The position numbers were made by a program, and so were the translations under genes. Under the pieces are notes generated by a model that was given only the letters and a program-made list of their open reading frames with translations, made no database searches and was not told the DNA's origin. Positions 32,656-40,671 of a stretch of 64,000 nucleotides of DNA are shown piece by piece. The stretch's first letter is position 1. Each line of letters starts with the position of its first letter. The DNA comes from Kribbella catacumbae DSM 19601 (GTDB lineage Bacteria > Actinomycetota > Actinomycetes > Propionibacteriales > Kribbellaceae), in NCBI RefSeq assembly GCF_000372465.1, contig NZ_AQUZ01000041.1, positions 883 through 64,882 on the forward strand, in the 5' to 3' direction.

Positions 32656-33948
32656 ATGCGTAGTCGTCGTCTGACCGGGGTGGCAGCTCTTGCCGTCGCG
32701 GCCCTCACTCTCGCTGGTTGTGGCCTCGGCTCCTCTGACGACACGTCGTCGGGCAGCAAGCCGACCGTGGACGCCAATGCCCAGGTGACCGGCGAGGTGA
32801 GCTTCCAGACCTGGGCGCTGAAGCCTAAGTTCACGACTTATGTGGAAGGCGTGATCAAGGCCTTCGAGGCGAAGTACCCGGGAACCAAGGTGACCTGGCT
32901 GGACCAGCCCGGTGACGGCTACGACAAGAAGGTGCTGAGCCAGGCGTCCGCCGGCCAGCTGCCCGACGTGGTCAACCTGCCGCCGGACTTCGCGCTGCCG
33001 CTGGCCAAGCAGAGCATGCTGCTCGACGTCGGTGCCGCCGACCCGAAGATCGCCGAGGAGTACGTCGAGGGCGGCGTACAGGCGTACCAGTACCAGGGCC
33101 AGACCGGCACCTTCGGCTACCCGTGGTACCTGAACACCGACATCGACTACTGGAACGCGACCAAGTTCGCCGCGGTCGGCCTGGATGCGAAGAACCCGCC
33201 GAAGACCTTCGACGAGCTGCTCGCGGCCGCCAAGGTGATGCACGACAAGTCGGGCGGCAAGGAGTACATGATGAGCCGCCTGCCCGGCATCGGCGACCTC
33301 ACCAACGCCGGCGTCAAGGTGCTGTCCGACGACGGCAAGACCTTCACCTTCAACACCCCCGAGGCCGAGGCGCTGCTGGACAAGTACGCCGCCGCCTACA
33401 AGGCCGGCTACCTGCCGCGCGACATCCTGACCCAGCAGTACCTGGGCAACTCCAAGCTCTTCACCCAGAACAAGGTCGCCTGGACCACCGGCGGCGGCAA
33501 CGCGCTCGGGGACTTCGTCAAGGACAACCCGTCGCTGAAGGGCAAGGTCGTCCCGTCGCCCGCGCTGGACACCCCGCCGTTGTACGTGCAGGGCCTGTCG
33601 GTGTCGGCCAAGACCAAGAACCAGGCGGCCGCGATCGCGCTCGCGCGGTTCGTCACCAACGCCGAGAACCAGGCCGCGTTCGCGAAGATCGTCAACATCT
33701 TCCCGTCCACCAAGGCTTCCGCGACCGACCCGTACTTCTCCAAGAGCGACGGTACGCCGGAGTCCGACGCCAAGGTGCTCGCGTTCGAGTCGCTGGCCAA
33801 GGCGAAGGTGCTGCAGCCGCCGGTGATCAGCGGGGCCACCAACGACTTCATCAACCAGCAGATCTCGCTCGCGATCTCCGGCAAGGTGACGTCCAAGCAG
33901 GCCCTCGACGCCGCGGTGGCCAAGGCCAACCAGCTGCTCGCCTCCTGA
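32656..33948 (+). CDS. sugar ABC transporter substrate-binding lipoprotein
   Basis: A 430-residue family 1 solute-binding protein. The lipobox LAGC places the lipidated Cys at about residue 22. The mature protein has the fold's marks: FEAKYPGTKVTWLDQPGDGYDKKVLSQASAG in pieces and a YPWYLNTDIDYWN segment. ATG 32656 follows GGAG by 8 bases. Family 1 proteins bind oligosaccharides; neighbours suggest products of a GH18 enzyme, such as N-acetylglucosamine-containing or N-glycan-derived oligosaccharides. First gene of the operon, directly downstream of the LacI-controlled promoter. Confidence 0.93.
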   Translation: MRSRRLTGVAALAVAALTLAGCGLGSSDDTSSGSKPTVDANAQVTGEVSFQTWALKPKFTTYVEGVIKAFEAKYPGTKVTWLDQPGDGYDKKVLSQASAGQLPDVVNLPPDFALPLAKQSMLLDVGAADPKIAEEYVEGGVQAYQYQGQTGTFGYPWYLNTDIDYWNATKFAAVGLDAKNPPKTFDELLAAAKVMHDKSGGKEYMMSRLPGIGDLTNAGVKVLSDDGKTFTFNTPEAEALLDKYAAAYKAGYLPRDILTQQYLGNSKLFTQNKVAWTTGGGNALGDFVKDNPSLKGKVVPSPALDTPPLYVQGLSVSAKTKNQAAAIALARFVTNAENQAAFAKIVNIFPSTKASATDPYFSKSDGTPESDAKVLAFESLAKAKVLQPPVISGATNDFINQQISLAISGKVTSKQALDAAVAKANQLLAS

Positions 33949-33951
33949 TCG

Positions 33952-34830
33952 ATGCGCTACCACCGCTGGTTCACGCCGTGGGTGCTGGTGATCCCGGCAC
34001 TCACCTGGTTGCTGGTGTTCAACCTCTGGCCGTCGATCAACACCGTCATCTTGTCGTTCACCAACGCCAAGCCGATCGGCGGCGGCACCTTCGTCGGGCT
34101 GAAGAACTTCGAGGCCCTGCTGCACGACGAGCAGTTGCGCTGGGCGCTGCTCAACAGCGTCATCTACATGGTGGTCTGCCTGCCGTTCCTGACCATCCTG
34201 CCGCTGCTGCTCGCCGTGCTGGTGGAGAAGAAGCTGCCCGGGATCACCTTCTTCCGGACCGCCTTCTACACCCCGGTGGTCGCCTCGGCAGTGGTGGTGG
34301 CGCTGATCTGGCAGTGGATCCTGGACGATCGAGGCCTGGTCAACGGCCTCGCCGAGAAGCTCGGCGTGATCTCCGGGCCGCTGCCGTTCCTCAGTGACCA
34401 GTGGCTTTTGTTGTTCAGCGCGATCAGTCTGACGATCTGGAAGGGGCTCGGGTACTACATGATCATCTACCTGGCCGCCCTCGGGAACGTTGGCCGTGAG
34501 CTGCACGAAGCCGCAGCGGTCGACGGCGCGTCGGCGTACCGCCGGTTCGTCCACATCACCATCCCCGGTGTCCGGGGAACGATGATCCTGATCTCGATCC
34601 TGATCTCGGTGTCGGCCCTGCGGGTCTTCTCCGAGCTGTTCATCCTCAGCGGTGGGAAGGGTGGCCCGGGTGGCCGCGACAACTCGGTGGTGATGCTCAT
34701 CCAGCAATACAGCCAGGGCTTCGAGGGCAACCTCGGCTACGCGTCCGCGCTGTCGATCGTGCTGTTCTTCGTCACCGTCGTGCCGATGCTGTTGCTGGCC
34801 AGGATGAACCGGAAGGCGGCGGACGCATGA
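33952..34830 (+). CDS. sugar ABC transporter permease (MalF type)
   Basis: A 292-residue permease with six membrane helices and the cytoplasmic EAA loop ELHEAAAVDGASAYRRFVHI near residues 183-202. It starts three bases after the binding-protein stop and ends in an ATGA overlap with the second permease gene. No ATPase gene is present in the cluster, so the pair probably shares a multitask MsiK/MalK-type ATPase encoded elsewhere, as in Streptomyces. Confidence 0.93.
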   Translation: MRYHRWFTPWVLVIPALTWLLVFNLWPSINTVILSFTNAKPIGGGTFVGLKNFEALLHDEQLRWALLNSVIYMVVCLPFLTILPLLLAVLVEKKLPGITFFRTAFYTPVVASAVVVALIWQWILDDRGLVNGLAEKLGVISGPLPFLSDQWLLLFSAISLTIWKGLGYYMIIYLAALGNVGRELHEAAAVDGASAYRRFVHITIPGVRGTMILISILISVSALRVFSELFILSGGKGGPGGRDNSVVMLIQQYSQGFEGNLGYASALSIVLFFVTVVPMLLLARMNRKAADA

Positions 34831-35747
34831 CCGTTGTGACTGACCCCGCGCGCCCGGTCGCAGTACCGGAGGCTTCTGGTACTGCGCCGCCGCGGCGGAA
34901 GCGGGGGACGTTCGGGTTCAACTCGTTGTCGCCGACGGAGAAGGTGGTCCGGTACCTGCTGCTGGTGTTCGTCCTGCTCATCACGATCGGGCCTTTCCTG
35001 TGGCAGTTGTCCACCTCGCTGAAGGGTTCGGGGGAGGACATCTACACCCGGATCCCGCGGTTGTTGCCGTCCCAGCCGACCTTGTCCCACTACGGCGAGG
35101 TGGCCGACACCATCCCGGTCTGGGACTACATGCGCAACTCGCTGCAGGTCGCCGTACTGGTTGTCGGAGGCAACATCATCGGGTCGTCGCTGGCCGGGTT
35201 CGCGTTGTCCCGGCTGGAGTTCCGGTTCCGGCGGATCGTGCTCGGCCTGTTCCTGGCGACACTGGTGCTGCCCGGTGAGGTGACGATCATTTCGCAGTAC
35301 GTGACTGTGCGGGAGCTCGGGCTGGCGAACACGCTGTTCGGCGTCGCGCTGCCTGGCATGATCGGCGCGCTGAACGTGCTGCTGATGTACAACGCGTTCC
35401 GGTCGCTGCCGGTCGAGGTGGACCAGGCGGCCGTGGTCGACGGCGCGAACGTGTGGCAACGGTTCATCCACATCGGCCTGCCGTCGGTGCGCGGGACGCT
35501 CAGCGTGGTGGCGATCTTCGCCTTCATCGGCGCCTGGGACGACTTCCTCTGGCCGCTGATCGTGCTGACCGATCCGGACAAGTACACGTTGACCGTCGGG
35601 CTGCAGTACCTGTCCGGCACCTTCAGCAACGATCCCCGGCTGATCGCCGCCGGCACGATGATCGCGTTCATCCCGATCGTGATCGTGTTCGCGACGTTGC
35701 AGCGCTTCTTCTTCAAAGGCGTGGAGGAGGGCGCCGTCAAGGGATAG
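34827..35747 (+). CDS. sugar ABC transporter permease (MalG type)
   Basis: A 306-residue permease with six helices. The first ~40 residues are Pro/Ala/Arg-rich and cytoplasmic. The EAA loop, here with Asp (VDQAAVVDGANVWQRFIHIG), is near 195-214. It forms the second half of the transmembrane channel with the preceding MalF-type protein. An ATGA overlap couples the two. The GH18 gene follows after 50 bases. Confidence 0.93.
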   Translation: MTVVTDPARPVAVPEASGTAPPRRKRGTFGFNSLSPTEKVVRYLLLVFVLLITIGPFLWQLSTSLKGSGEDIYTRIPRLLPSQPTLSHYGEVADTIPVWDYMRNSLQVAVLVVGGNIIGSSLAGFALSRLEFRFRRIVLGLFLATLVLPGEVTIISQYVTVRELGLANTLFGVALPGMIGALNVLLMYNAFRSLPVEVDQAAVVDGANVWQRFIHIGLPSVRGTLSVVAIFAFIGAWDDFLWPLIVLTDPDKYTLTVGLQYLSGTFSNDPRLIAAGTMIAFIPIVIVFATLQRFFFKGVEEGAVKG

Positions 35748-35797
35748 CTGGACCGCCGCAATCCGCCCATTGCAGGTTTGGTTTCGAAGGAGTCCCC

Positions 35798-37147
35798 ATG
35801 ATGTTGCGTAAGGCAATGAGTTTCGCTGCCGCTTTGGTTCTCGGGGCGGCAGTACTCCCGGCCGGGTTTGCTGAGGCCGGTACCACGGCTGACAGCAAGC
35901 GGGTCGTCGTCTACTACCAGACGCAGTACCTCAACGGTGCTTACGTTTCGCCGAAGGCGCTGACCGACAACACCACCGGCGTCACCAACGTACTGGTCGG
36001 CGCGATCCACCTCGACCCGGATGTGGTGCACCTCAACGACGACCCGCCGGAGGCGCCGAAGTTCACCCAGATGTGGGCCGACCTGCACGCGATGCAGGCG
36101 GCCGGCGTCAAGGTGTCGGCGTTCGTCGGTGGCGCCGCGCAGGGTAGTTTTCAGCGACTCGACACGGAGTTCGACAAGTACTATCCGCGGTTGAAGAATC
36201 TCGTCACGACGTACGGGCTGGACGGCCTCGACCTGGACGTCGAGGAGACCATGTCGCAGGCCGGCATCAACCGGCTGATCGACCAGCTCACGACGGACTT
36301 CGGTACCGGCTTCATCATCACGCTCGCGCCGGTCGCGACCGCGCTGAGCGGCGGCGGCAACCTGTCCGGCTTCAACTACGAGACGCTCGAGCGGGATCGT
36401 GGCGCGAAGATCGACTGGTACAACGCGCAGTTCTACTGCGGCTGGGGCTCGATGGCGAACACCACCGGGTACGACAACATCATCAACCGCGGCGTGTTCA
36501 CGCCGTCGAAGGTCGTCGCGGGAGTGGTGACCAACTCGGCCAACTGCGGCGGGTACGTCGCACTGCCGACGCTGAAGAACACCCTCGCGGCGCTGGTCGC
36601 GAAGTACCCGACCTTCGGTGGCGTCGACGGTTGGGAGTACTTCAACTCAGACCCGGGCGGTACTGCGGCGCCGTGGCAGTGGGCGCGGGAGATGACGGCG
36701 GCTATGTCTGGCGGCTCTGGTGGGCCGGCCAACTTGGCTTTGAACAAGCCGGCTACTGGGTCTGCGGCCTGCACATCGACCGAAGGGCCGGCGAAGGCTG
36801 TCAATGGCAGTGTGTCGGGTGGCAACGCGGACAAGTTCTGCTCGCTTGCTTCGTCGAAGTGGTTGCAGGTTGATCTGGGGTCGTCGCGGGGGCTTGGGTC
36901 CGTGGAGGTCTCGCATGCGGCGGCGGGCGGGGAGTCGGCGTCGTACAACACGCGCGGCTTCACGGTGCAGACGTCGGCGGACGGGAGCACGTGGACTACG
37001 CGAGCCACCGTCACTAGCAACACGGCAGCGGTTACTACGCACGCGGTCGCCGGTGTCTCGGCCCGCTACGTCCGGCTCAACATCACGGGCCCGACCCAAG
37101 GCTCGGATCCGGCAGCCCGCATCTACGAGCTGAAGGTCTTCGCCTGA
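35798..37147 (+). CDS. secreted GH18 hydrolase with C-terminal CBM32 (F5/8 type C) domain
   Basis: A 449-residue secreted enzyme. The signal peptide spans ~1-27 (ending AEA). The GH18 barrel (~33-305) carries the catalytic motif DGLDLDVEE near 143-151, matching DxxDxDxE with Glu as acid. The C-terminal ~130 residues are a discoidin-like carbohydrate-binding module (NLALNKPATGSAACTSTEGP at its start; KWLQVDLGSS; ARYVRLNI). GH18 includes chitinases and endo-beta-N-acetylglucosaminidases; the short chain favours the latter or an exo-chitinase. It probably cuts extracellular glycans into oligosaccharides for the ABC importer. AAGGAG precedes the ATG. Confidence 0.9.
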   Translation: MMLRKAMSFAAALVLGAAVLPAGFAEAGTTADSKRVVVYYQTQYLNGAYVSPKALTDNTTGVTNVLVGAIHLDPDVVHLNDDPPEAPKFTQMWADLHAMQAAGVKVSAFVGGAAQGSFQRLDTEFDKYYPRLKNLVTTYGLDGLDLDVEETMSQAGINRLIDQLTTDFGTGFIITLAPVATALSGGGNLSGFNYETLERDRGAKIDWYNAQFYCGWGSMANTTGYDNIINRGVFTPSKVVAGVVTNSANCGGYVALPTLKNTLAALVAKYPTFGGVDGWEYFNSDPGGTAAPWQWAREMTAAMSGGSGGPANLALNKPATGSAACTSTEGPAKAVNGSVSGGNADKFCSLASSKWLQVDLGSSRGLGSVEVSHAAAGGESASYNTRGFTVQTSADGSTWTTRATVTSNTAAVTTHAVAGVSARYVRLNITGPTQGSDPAARIYELKVFA

Positions 37148-37411
37148 CCTGAGCACCCGGTACTGCGCCCGCAGCGCGCCTCCTACGTCGGCCGCTCGAG
37201 GCCCCGGTGTCGCCGCTGCTCCGGCGCGGCTCAGCAGAGGCAGCGGTGCGCGGTCGAACACTTGGCAGTCCTGGATTGCTGGGGGTCGCCGTTCGCGGCG
37301 GGTGTGGTGGCTCGAACACCCTCTGGCGACCTCGGACACGCAACTCCTTGTCCGTAGTCGCCGGATGATTCCGATGACACCACTCCTGCCCTGAAGCGAG
37401 GGAGTATCAGC

Positions 37412-37432
37412 CTCGCCGGCTGGCGAGTTTTT
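37412..37432 (+). terminator. intrinsic terminator after the glycan operon
   Basis: CTCGCC-GGCT-GGCGAG followed by TTTTT is a classic hairpin plus T-tract. It lies 265 bases after the GH18 stop and just before repeat copy 2. The intervening 37148-37411 shows no gene or other element. Confidence 0.8.
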
Positions 37433-37450
37433 AGACCGCTGGCGGGTGGC

Positions 37451-37624
37451 AGAGCCTGTTGGGAAATAGGTCTGGGGTTCGCGTTGTGTCCCGACCGACA
37501 GGAAGTAGTGCCGGTTCTGCGGCCGGCCGCGGCCTGCGTGAGCGTGGCGCGCGGCCGAACGGTCGACTACTTCCTGTCGGTCGGAACACAATCGGCCGCT
37601 GGCGAGCCAATTCGCAACAGGCTC
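37451..37624 (+). repeat. 174-bp nested-palindrome element, copy 2
   Basis: Same structure and orientation as copy 1 (29889-30062): terminal inverted repeats AGAGCCTGTTGGGAA / TTCGCAACAGGCTC, internal 26-base arms with one mismatch, and a central GC palindrome. The copies differ at about five bases and one single-base gap. It occupies the 560-base gap between the GH18 and histidine-phosphatase genes. Compensating changes do not decide whether it acts as DNA or RNA, since the two copies differ mainly at single arm positions. Confidence 0.88.
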
Positions 37625-37707
37625 GGCAGGCTTCTTCGCGGGCTCACGCTGAAGCCCGCCAGCGGCGGTCGGAGTACGGGTCGTCGGTGCAAGCGGAGGA
37701 GGTTTGA

Positions 37708-38334
37708 GTGTCTGGAACTGCTGCGCGCTACCTGTACCTCGCCAGGCATGGCGAGGCGTTGCCGGATCAGAGTGGGCTGACAGCGAGGGGTCGTAGGCAG
37801 GCGCACCTGCTAGGTCGGCGGCTTCGCGACGTCGCCTTCTCGACGGTTCACCACAGCCCACTGCCTCGGGCAGTGCAGACCGCCGGGCTGATAGGTGAGC
37901 AACTGACGAACGATGTCCCGCTGGCGGTCTCGGAGCTGGCGGGCGACTACGTTCCGCAGGTACCGAAGAAGGACGACTTGCCAGCCGAGTCTGCCGACTT
38001 CCTGTTCCGCTTCCTCGAGCAATGCACAGCTGAGGAACTCGCAGAAGGACCCGTACTGGGCCGCCAAGCGCTGGTGCGCTTCACCGGTCCGGTGGACGGT
38101 GCTGAAGACCGGCACGAGCTGGTCGTGACCCACAACTTCCTGATCGGCTGGCTCGTCCGGCACGCCATGGATGCACCGAGATGGCGCTGGCTCAGCCTCA
38201 ACCACTGCAACGCCGCGCTGACCGTACTTCGATACGCACCGGGCCGGCCCTCGTCGATCCTGCTCTACAACGACATGCGACACCTACCAGCCGACCTGCG
38301 CTGGACAGGCTTCCCTGCCGAGCTACAGATCTGA
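37708..38334 (+). CDS. histidine phosphatase superfamily protein
   Basis: A 208-residue phosphoglycerate-mutase-like phosphatase. The catalytic LARHGEA is at 11-17, the second Arg in SPLPRAVQTA near 50-59, the acid Glu in SELAGDYVP near 75, and the second His in VVTHNFL near 138-144. GTG 37708 with GGAGGAGG in front sets the start. Substrate unknown. It ends before a strong hairpin terminator shared with the convergent DUF1844 gene. Confidence 0.88.
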   Translation: MSGTAARYLYLARHGEALPDQSGLTARGRRQAHLLGRRLRDVAFSTVHHSPLPRAVQTAGLIGEQLTNDVPLAVSELAGDYVPQVPKKDDLPAESADFLFRFLEQCTAEELAEGPVLGRQALVRFTGPVDGAEDRHELVVTHNFLIGWLVRHAMDAPRWRWLSLNHCNAALTVLRYAPGRPSSILLYNDMRHLPADLRWTGFPAELQI

Positions 38335-38382
38335 GGAGTAAGGCATAGCCCATCCGTGACCGCAGCAGCCCACGACCGCGGC

Positions 38383-38421
38383 GTGAAGGATTATTGCCAC
38401 GGAGCGGCAAGAATCCTTCAC
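38383..38421. terminator. bidirectional hairpin between convergent genes
   Basis: GTGAAGGATTATTGCC (38383-38398) and GGCAAGAATCCTTCAC (38406-38421) pair over 16 positions with one mismatch and a 7-base loop, between the phosphatase and DUF1844 genes. Confidence 0.8.
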
Positions 38422-38434
38422 GGCCTGCGGTGGG

Positions 38435-38863
38435 TCAGCGGCGGGAGGCAGCTGGGTGTACCTCGCCTGTGTATTTCTCGCCGGGGCCTGTGCCGGGTTC
38501 GTCCGGGATGGTCGAGGCTTCCTTGAAGGCGAGTTGGAGGGAGCGGAGGCCGTCGCGCAAAGGCGCCGCGTGATGGTGCCCCAGCGACGGGGCGGAGGCG
38601 TCGAGGAGGCCGGCCAACGCGTCGATCAGGGAGCGGGCTTCGTCGAGGTCCTTGTGGTCGGGGAGGTCTTCGGCCAGGCCCAGGTTGACCGCGGCGGCGC
38701 TCATCAGGTGGAGGGCGGCGGTTGAGATGATCTCCACGCTCGGGACCTCGGCGATGTCGCGGGACGCGGTCGACAGCGGGTCCACCCGGAGCTGCTCGGT
38801 GCCGCCAGAGGAAGGGGCCGGGGAAGGGGCCGGGGAAGGCGGAGTGGAGACTGGGTCGCTCAT
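38435..38863 (-). CDS. DUF1844 protein
   Basis: A 142-residue soluble protein. After a Pro/Ser-rich start (~1-25) comes the DUF1844 core (~35-120): VEIISTAALHLMSAAAVNLGL and DLDEARSLIDALAGLLD. Such proteins are found next to infC across actinobacteria; the function is unknown. It diverges from infC over a 334-base gap. Confidence 0.85.
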   Translation of the reverse strand: MSDPVSTPPSPAPSPAPSSGGTEQLRVDPLSTASRDIAEVPSVEIISTAALHLMSAAAVNLGLAEDLPDHKDLDEARSLIDALAGLLDASAPSLGHHHAAPLRDGLRSLQLAFKEASTIPDEPGTGPGEKYTGEVHPAASRR

Positions 38864-39085
38864 GGTGTTACTGTTGCACGGCGACCGACCTGGTCTGATG
38901 GTGGCCCCTGAGCGGAATACTCGAGGGACGCCAGCGGTTCAGGTCTAAGCGGAGGGCCACCTCCCACCCAGCTGATGCACAGTCGGCGGGTCCCCGGTCA
39001 CGTCGAGGTGATCCGGCTCAGGCCGGAGTACCGAGGCGAATCGTACGGCGTACCCGGTGACGGGAGCGCCGTCGATCTGGGAATT

Positions 39086-39113
39086 GGGCCTTCGTGTGGA
39101 CGCACGAGGGCCT
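39086..39113 (+). promoter_or_regulatory. candidate attenuator hairpin in the infC leader
   Basis: GGCCTTCGTG (39086-39095) and CACGAGGGCC (39102-39111) pair over ten positions, one of them G-U, with a 6-base loop and are followed by TTTCGTCATTT. It lies ~85 bases before infC. Hairpins of this kind can terminate or regulate leader transcripts of the infC-rpmI-rplT operon. The rest of 38864-39197 shows no gene. Confidence 0.5.
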
Positions 39114-39197
39114 TTCGTCATTTCCGGCAACGGACAGGACGCGATCCCTCAAGCGTTGACAAGGTGGCACCAGTAAACGAACAACCCAGGAGGACCC

Positions 39198-39887
39198 ATC
39201 ACCATTGAACTGCGCGTCAACGAGCGCATCCGCGTTCCTGAGGTGCGTCTGGTCGGACCGAACGGTGAGCAGGTAGGCATCGTCCGGATCGAGGATGCAC
39301 TTCGGTTGGCACAGGAAGCCGATCTCGACCTGGTCGAGGTTGCGGCCACGGCACGCCCGCCGGTCTGCAAGCTGATGGATTTCGGCAAGTACAAGTACGA
39401 GACCGCGCAGAAGGCGCGCGAGTCACGCCGGAACCAGACCAACACCGTCATCAAAGAGATGAAGCTGCGGCCGAAGATCGATCCGCACGACTACGAGACC
39501 AAAAAGGGTCACGTCGTCCGCTTCCTGCGTGCCGGTGACAAAGTCAAGATCACCATCATGTTCCGCGGTCGTGAGCAGTCCCGCCCCGAGCTGGGGTTCC
39601 GGCTGCTGCAGCGGCTGGCCGAGGACGTCAGCGAGCTCGGCTTCGTCGAGTCGTCGCCGCGTCAGGACGGCCGGAACATGATCATGGTGCTCGGACCGCA
39701 CAAGAAGAAGTCCGAGGCGCGCGTGGACGTGGAAGCCGAGAAGGCCAAGAAGCAGGCTGAGCACGAGGCCGAGCAGGAGGCCGAGCGGCTGGAGCGTGCT
39801 GAGCAGCTCAAGCAGCACGAGGCCGAGCGCGCCGCCGGGGCAACGAAGAAGCCGAAGGGTCCGGCAGACAACCTCGATCCGGAGTGA
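39198..39887 (+). CDS. infC: translation initiation factor IF-3, non-AUG start
   Basis: IF-3 binds the 30S subunit and checks start-codon pairing. The conserved protein begins at LRVNERIRVPEVRLVGPNGE, with N-domain to ~85 and C-domain ~90-175, then a Glu/Lys-rich tail. No ATG, GTG or TTG exists between the in-frame stop TAA at 39174-39176 and the internal GTG at 39243, which would remove 15 conserved residues. AGGAGG (39188-39193) precedes ATC 39198 by four bases and ATT 39204 by ten. Alignment by memory to other actinobacterial IF-3 favours the ATC. Unusual starts let IF-3 limit its own synthesis. Length 229 residues. Confidence 0.95.
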   Translation: MTIELRVNERIRVPEVRLVGPNGEQVGIVRIEDALRLAQEADLDLVEVAATARPPVCKLMDFGKYKYETAQKARESRRNQTNTVIKEMKLRPKIDPHDYETKKGHVVRFLRAGDKVKITIMFRGREQSRPELGFRLLQRLAEDVSELGFVESSPRQDGRNMIMVLGPHKKKSEARVDVEAEKAKKQAEHEAEQEAERLERAEQLKQHEAERAAGATKKPKGPADNLDPE

Positions 39888-39972
39888 CGTGTCGCTCCGG
39901 CCGCCGGGTTGTCGTCAGTAGCCGGAGCAGTCACCAGATCGAGTCAACGAAGAAAACCAGGAGCACATAGCC

Positions 39973-40167
39973 ATGCCGAAGATGAAGACCCACTCGGGGA
40001 TGAAGAAGCGTATCCGGATCACGGGCTCGGGCAAGCTGCGTCGCGAGCAGACCGGCAAGCGCCACCTCGCCGAGGCGAAGTCGACCAAGCGCAAGCGCCG
40101 CCTGTCCGGCACGGTCGAGGTCGCCCCGTCGCACGTGAAGAAGGCCAAGAAGCTCCTCGGCATCTGA
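39973..40167 (+). CDS. rpmI: 50S ribosomal protein L35
   Basis: A 64-residue basic protein opening PKMKTHSGMKKRIRITGSGK, the L35 signature, with the conserved KRKRRL core. Part of the infC-rpmI-rplT operon; 85 bases separate it from infC and 74 from rplT. Confidence 0.98.
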   Translation: MPKMKTHSGMKKRIRITGSGKLRREQTGKRHLAEAKSTKRKRRLSGTVEVAPSHVKKAKKLLGI

Positions 40168-40241
40168 GCTTTCCCACCCCCGAACACCCCCCGCCGGGTG
40201 GACCACCTTCTCCGGCGCAGAAATACAAGGAGTAACACCTC

Positions 40242-40631
40242 ATGGCACGCGTGAAGCGGGCAGTCAACGCCCACAAGAAGCGTCGCGTCGTCCTCGAGCA
40301 GGCCAGCGGTTACCGCGGCCAGCGCTCGAGGCTGTACCGCAAGGCCAAGGAGCAGGTCACCCACTCGCTCGTCTACGCCTACCGGGACCGCAAGGCGCGC
40401 AAGGGCGACTTCCGCAAGCTGTGGATCCAGCGGATCAACGCCGCGGCTCGCGCCGAAGGCCTGACCTACAACCGTCTCATCCAGGGTCTTCGCCTGGCCG
40501 AGATCGAGGTCGACCGCAAGATCCTCGCCGACCTGGCGGTCAACGACCCCAAGGCGTTCTCGGCGCTGCTCGCGCTGGCGAAGGCGGCCCTGCCGGCCGA
40601 CGTGAACGCCAAGAGCGACGCCGCGGCCTGA
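40242..40631 (+). CDS. rplT: 50S ribosomal protein L20
   Basis: A 129-residue basic protein, MARVKRAVNAHKKRRVVLEQ at its start and RLYRKAKEQV near 28-37. It is needed for early 50S assembly and in many bacteria represses its own operon by binding the leader. AAGGAG precedes the ATG. Last gene of the ribosomal unit, followed by an rRNA methyltransferase gene 40 bases later. Confidence 0.98.
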   Translation: MARVKRAVNAHKKRRVVLEQASGYRGQRSRLYRKAKEQVTHSLVYAYRDRKARKGDFRKLWIQRINAAARAEGLTYNRLIQGLRLAEIEVDRKILADLAVNDPKAFSALLALAKAALPADVNAKSDAAA

Positions 40632-40671
40632 GCCGCAGCGTTCCTCCGAGAGCACCCCGATAGCACCCGAA

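Noticed and set aside
39243..39887. infC starting at GTG 39243
   Set aside because: This would remove the conserved LRVNERIRVPE segment and has no Shine-Dalgarno sequence.
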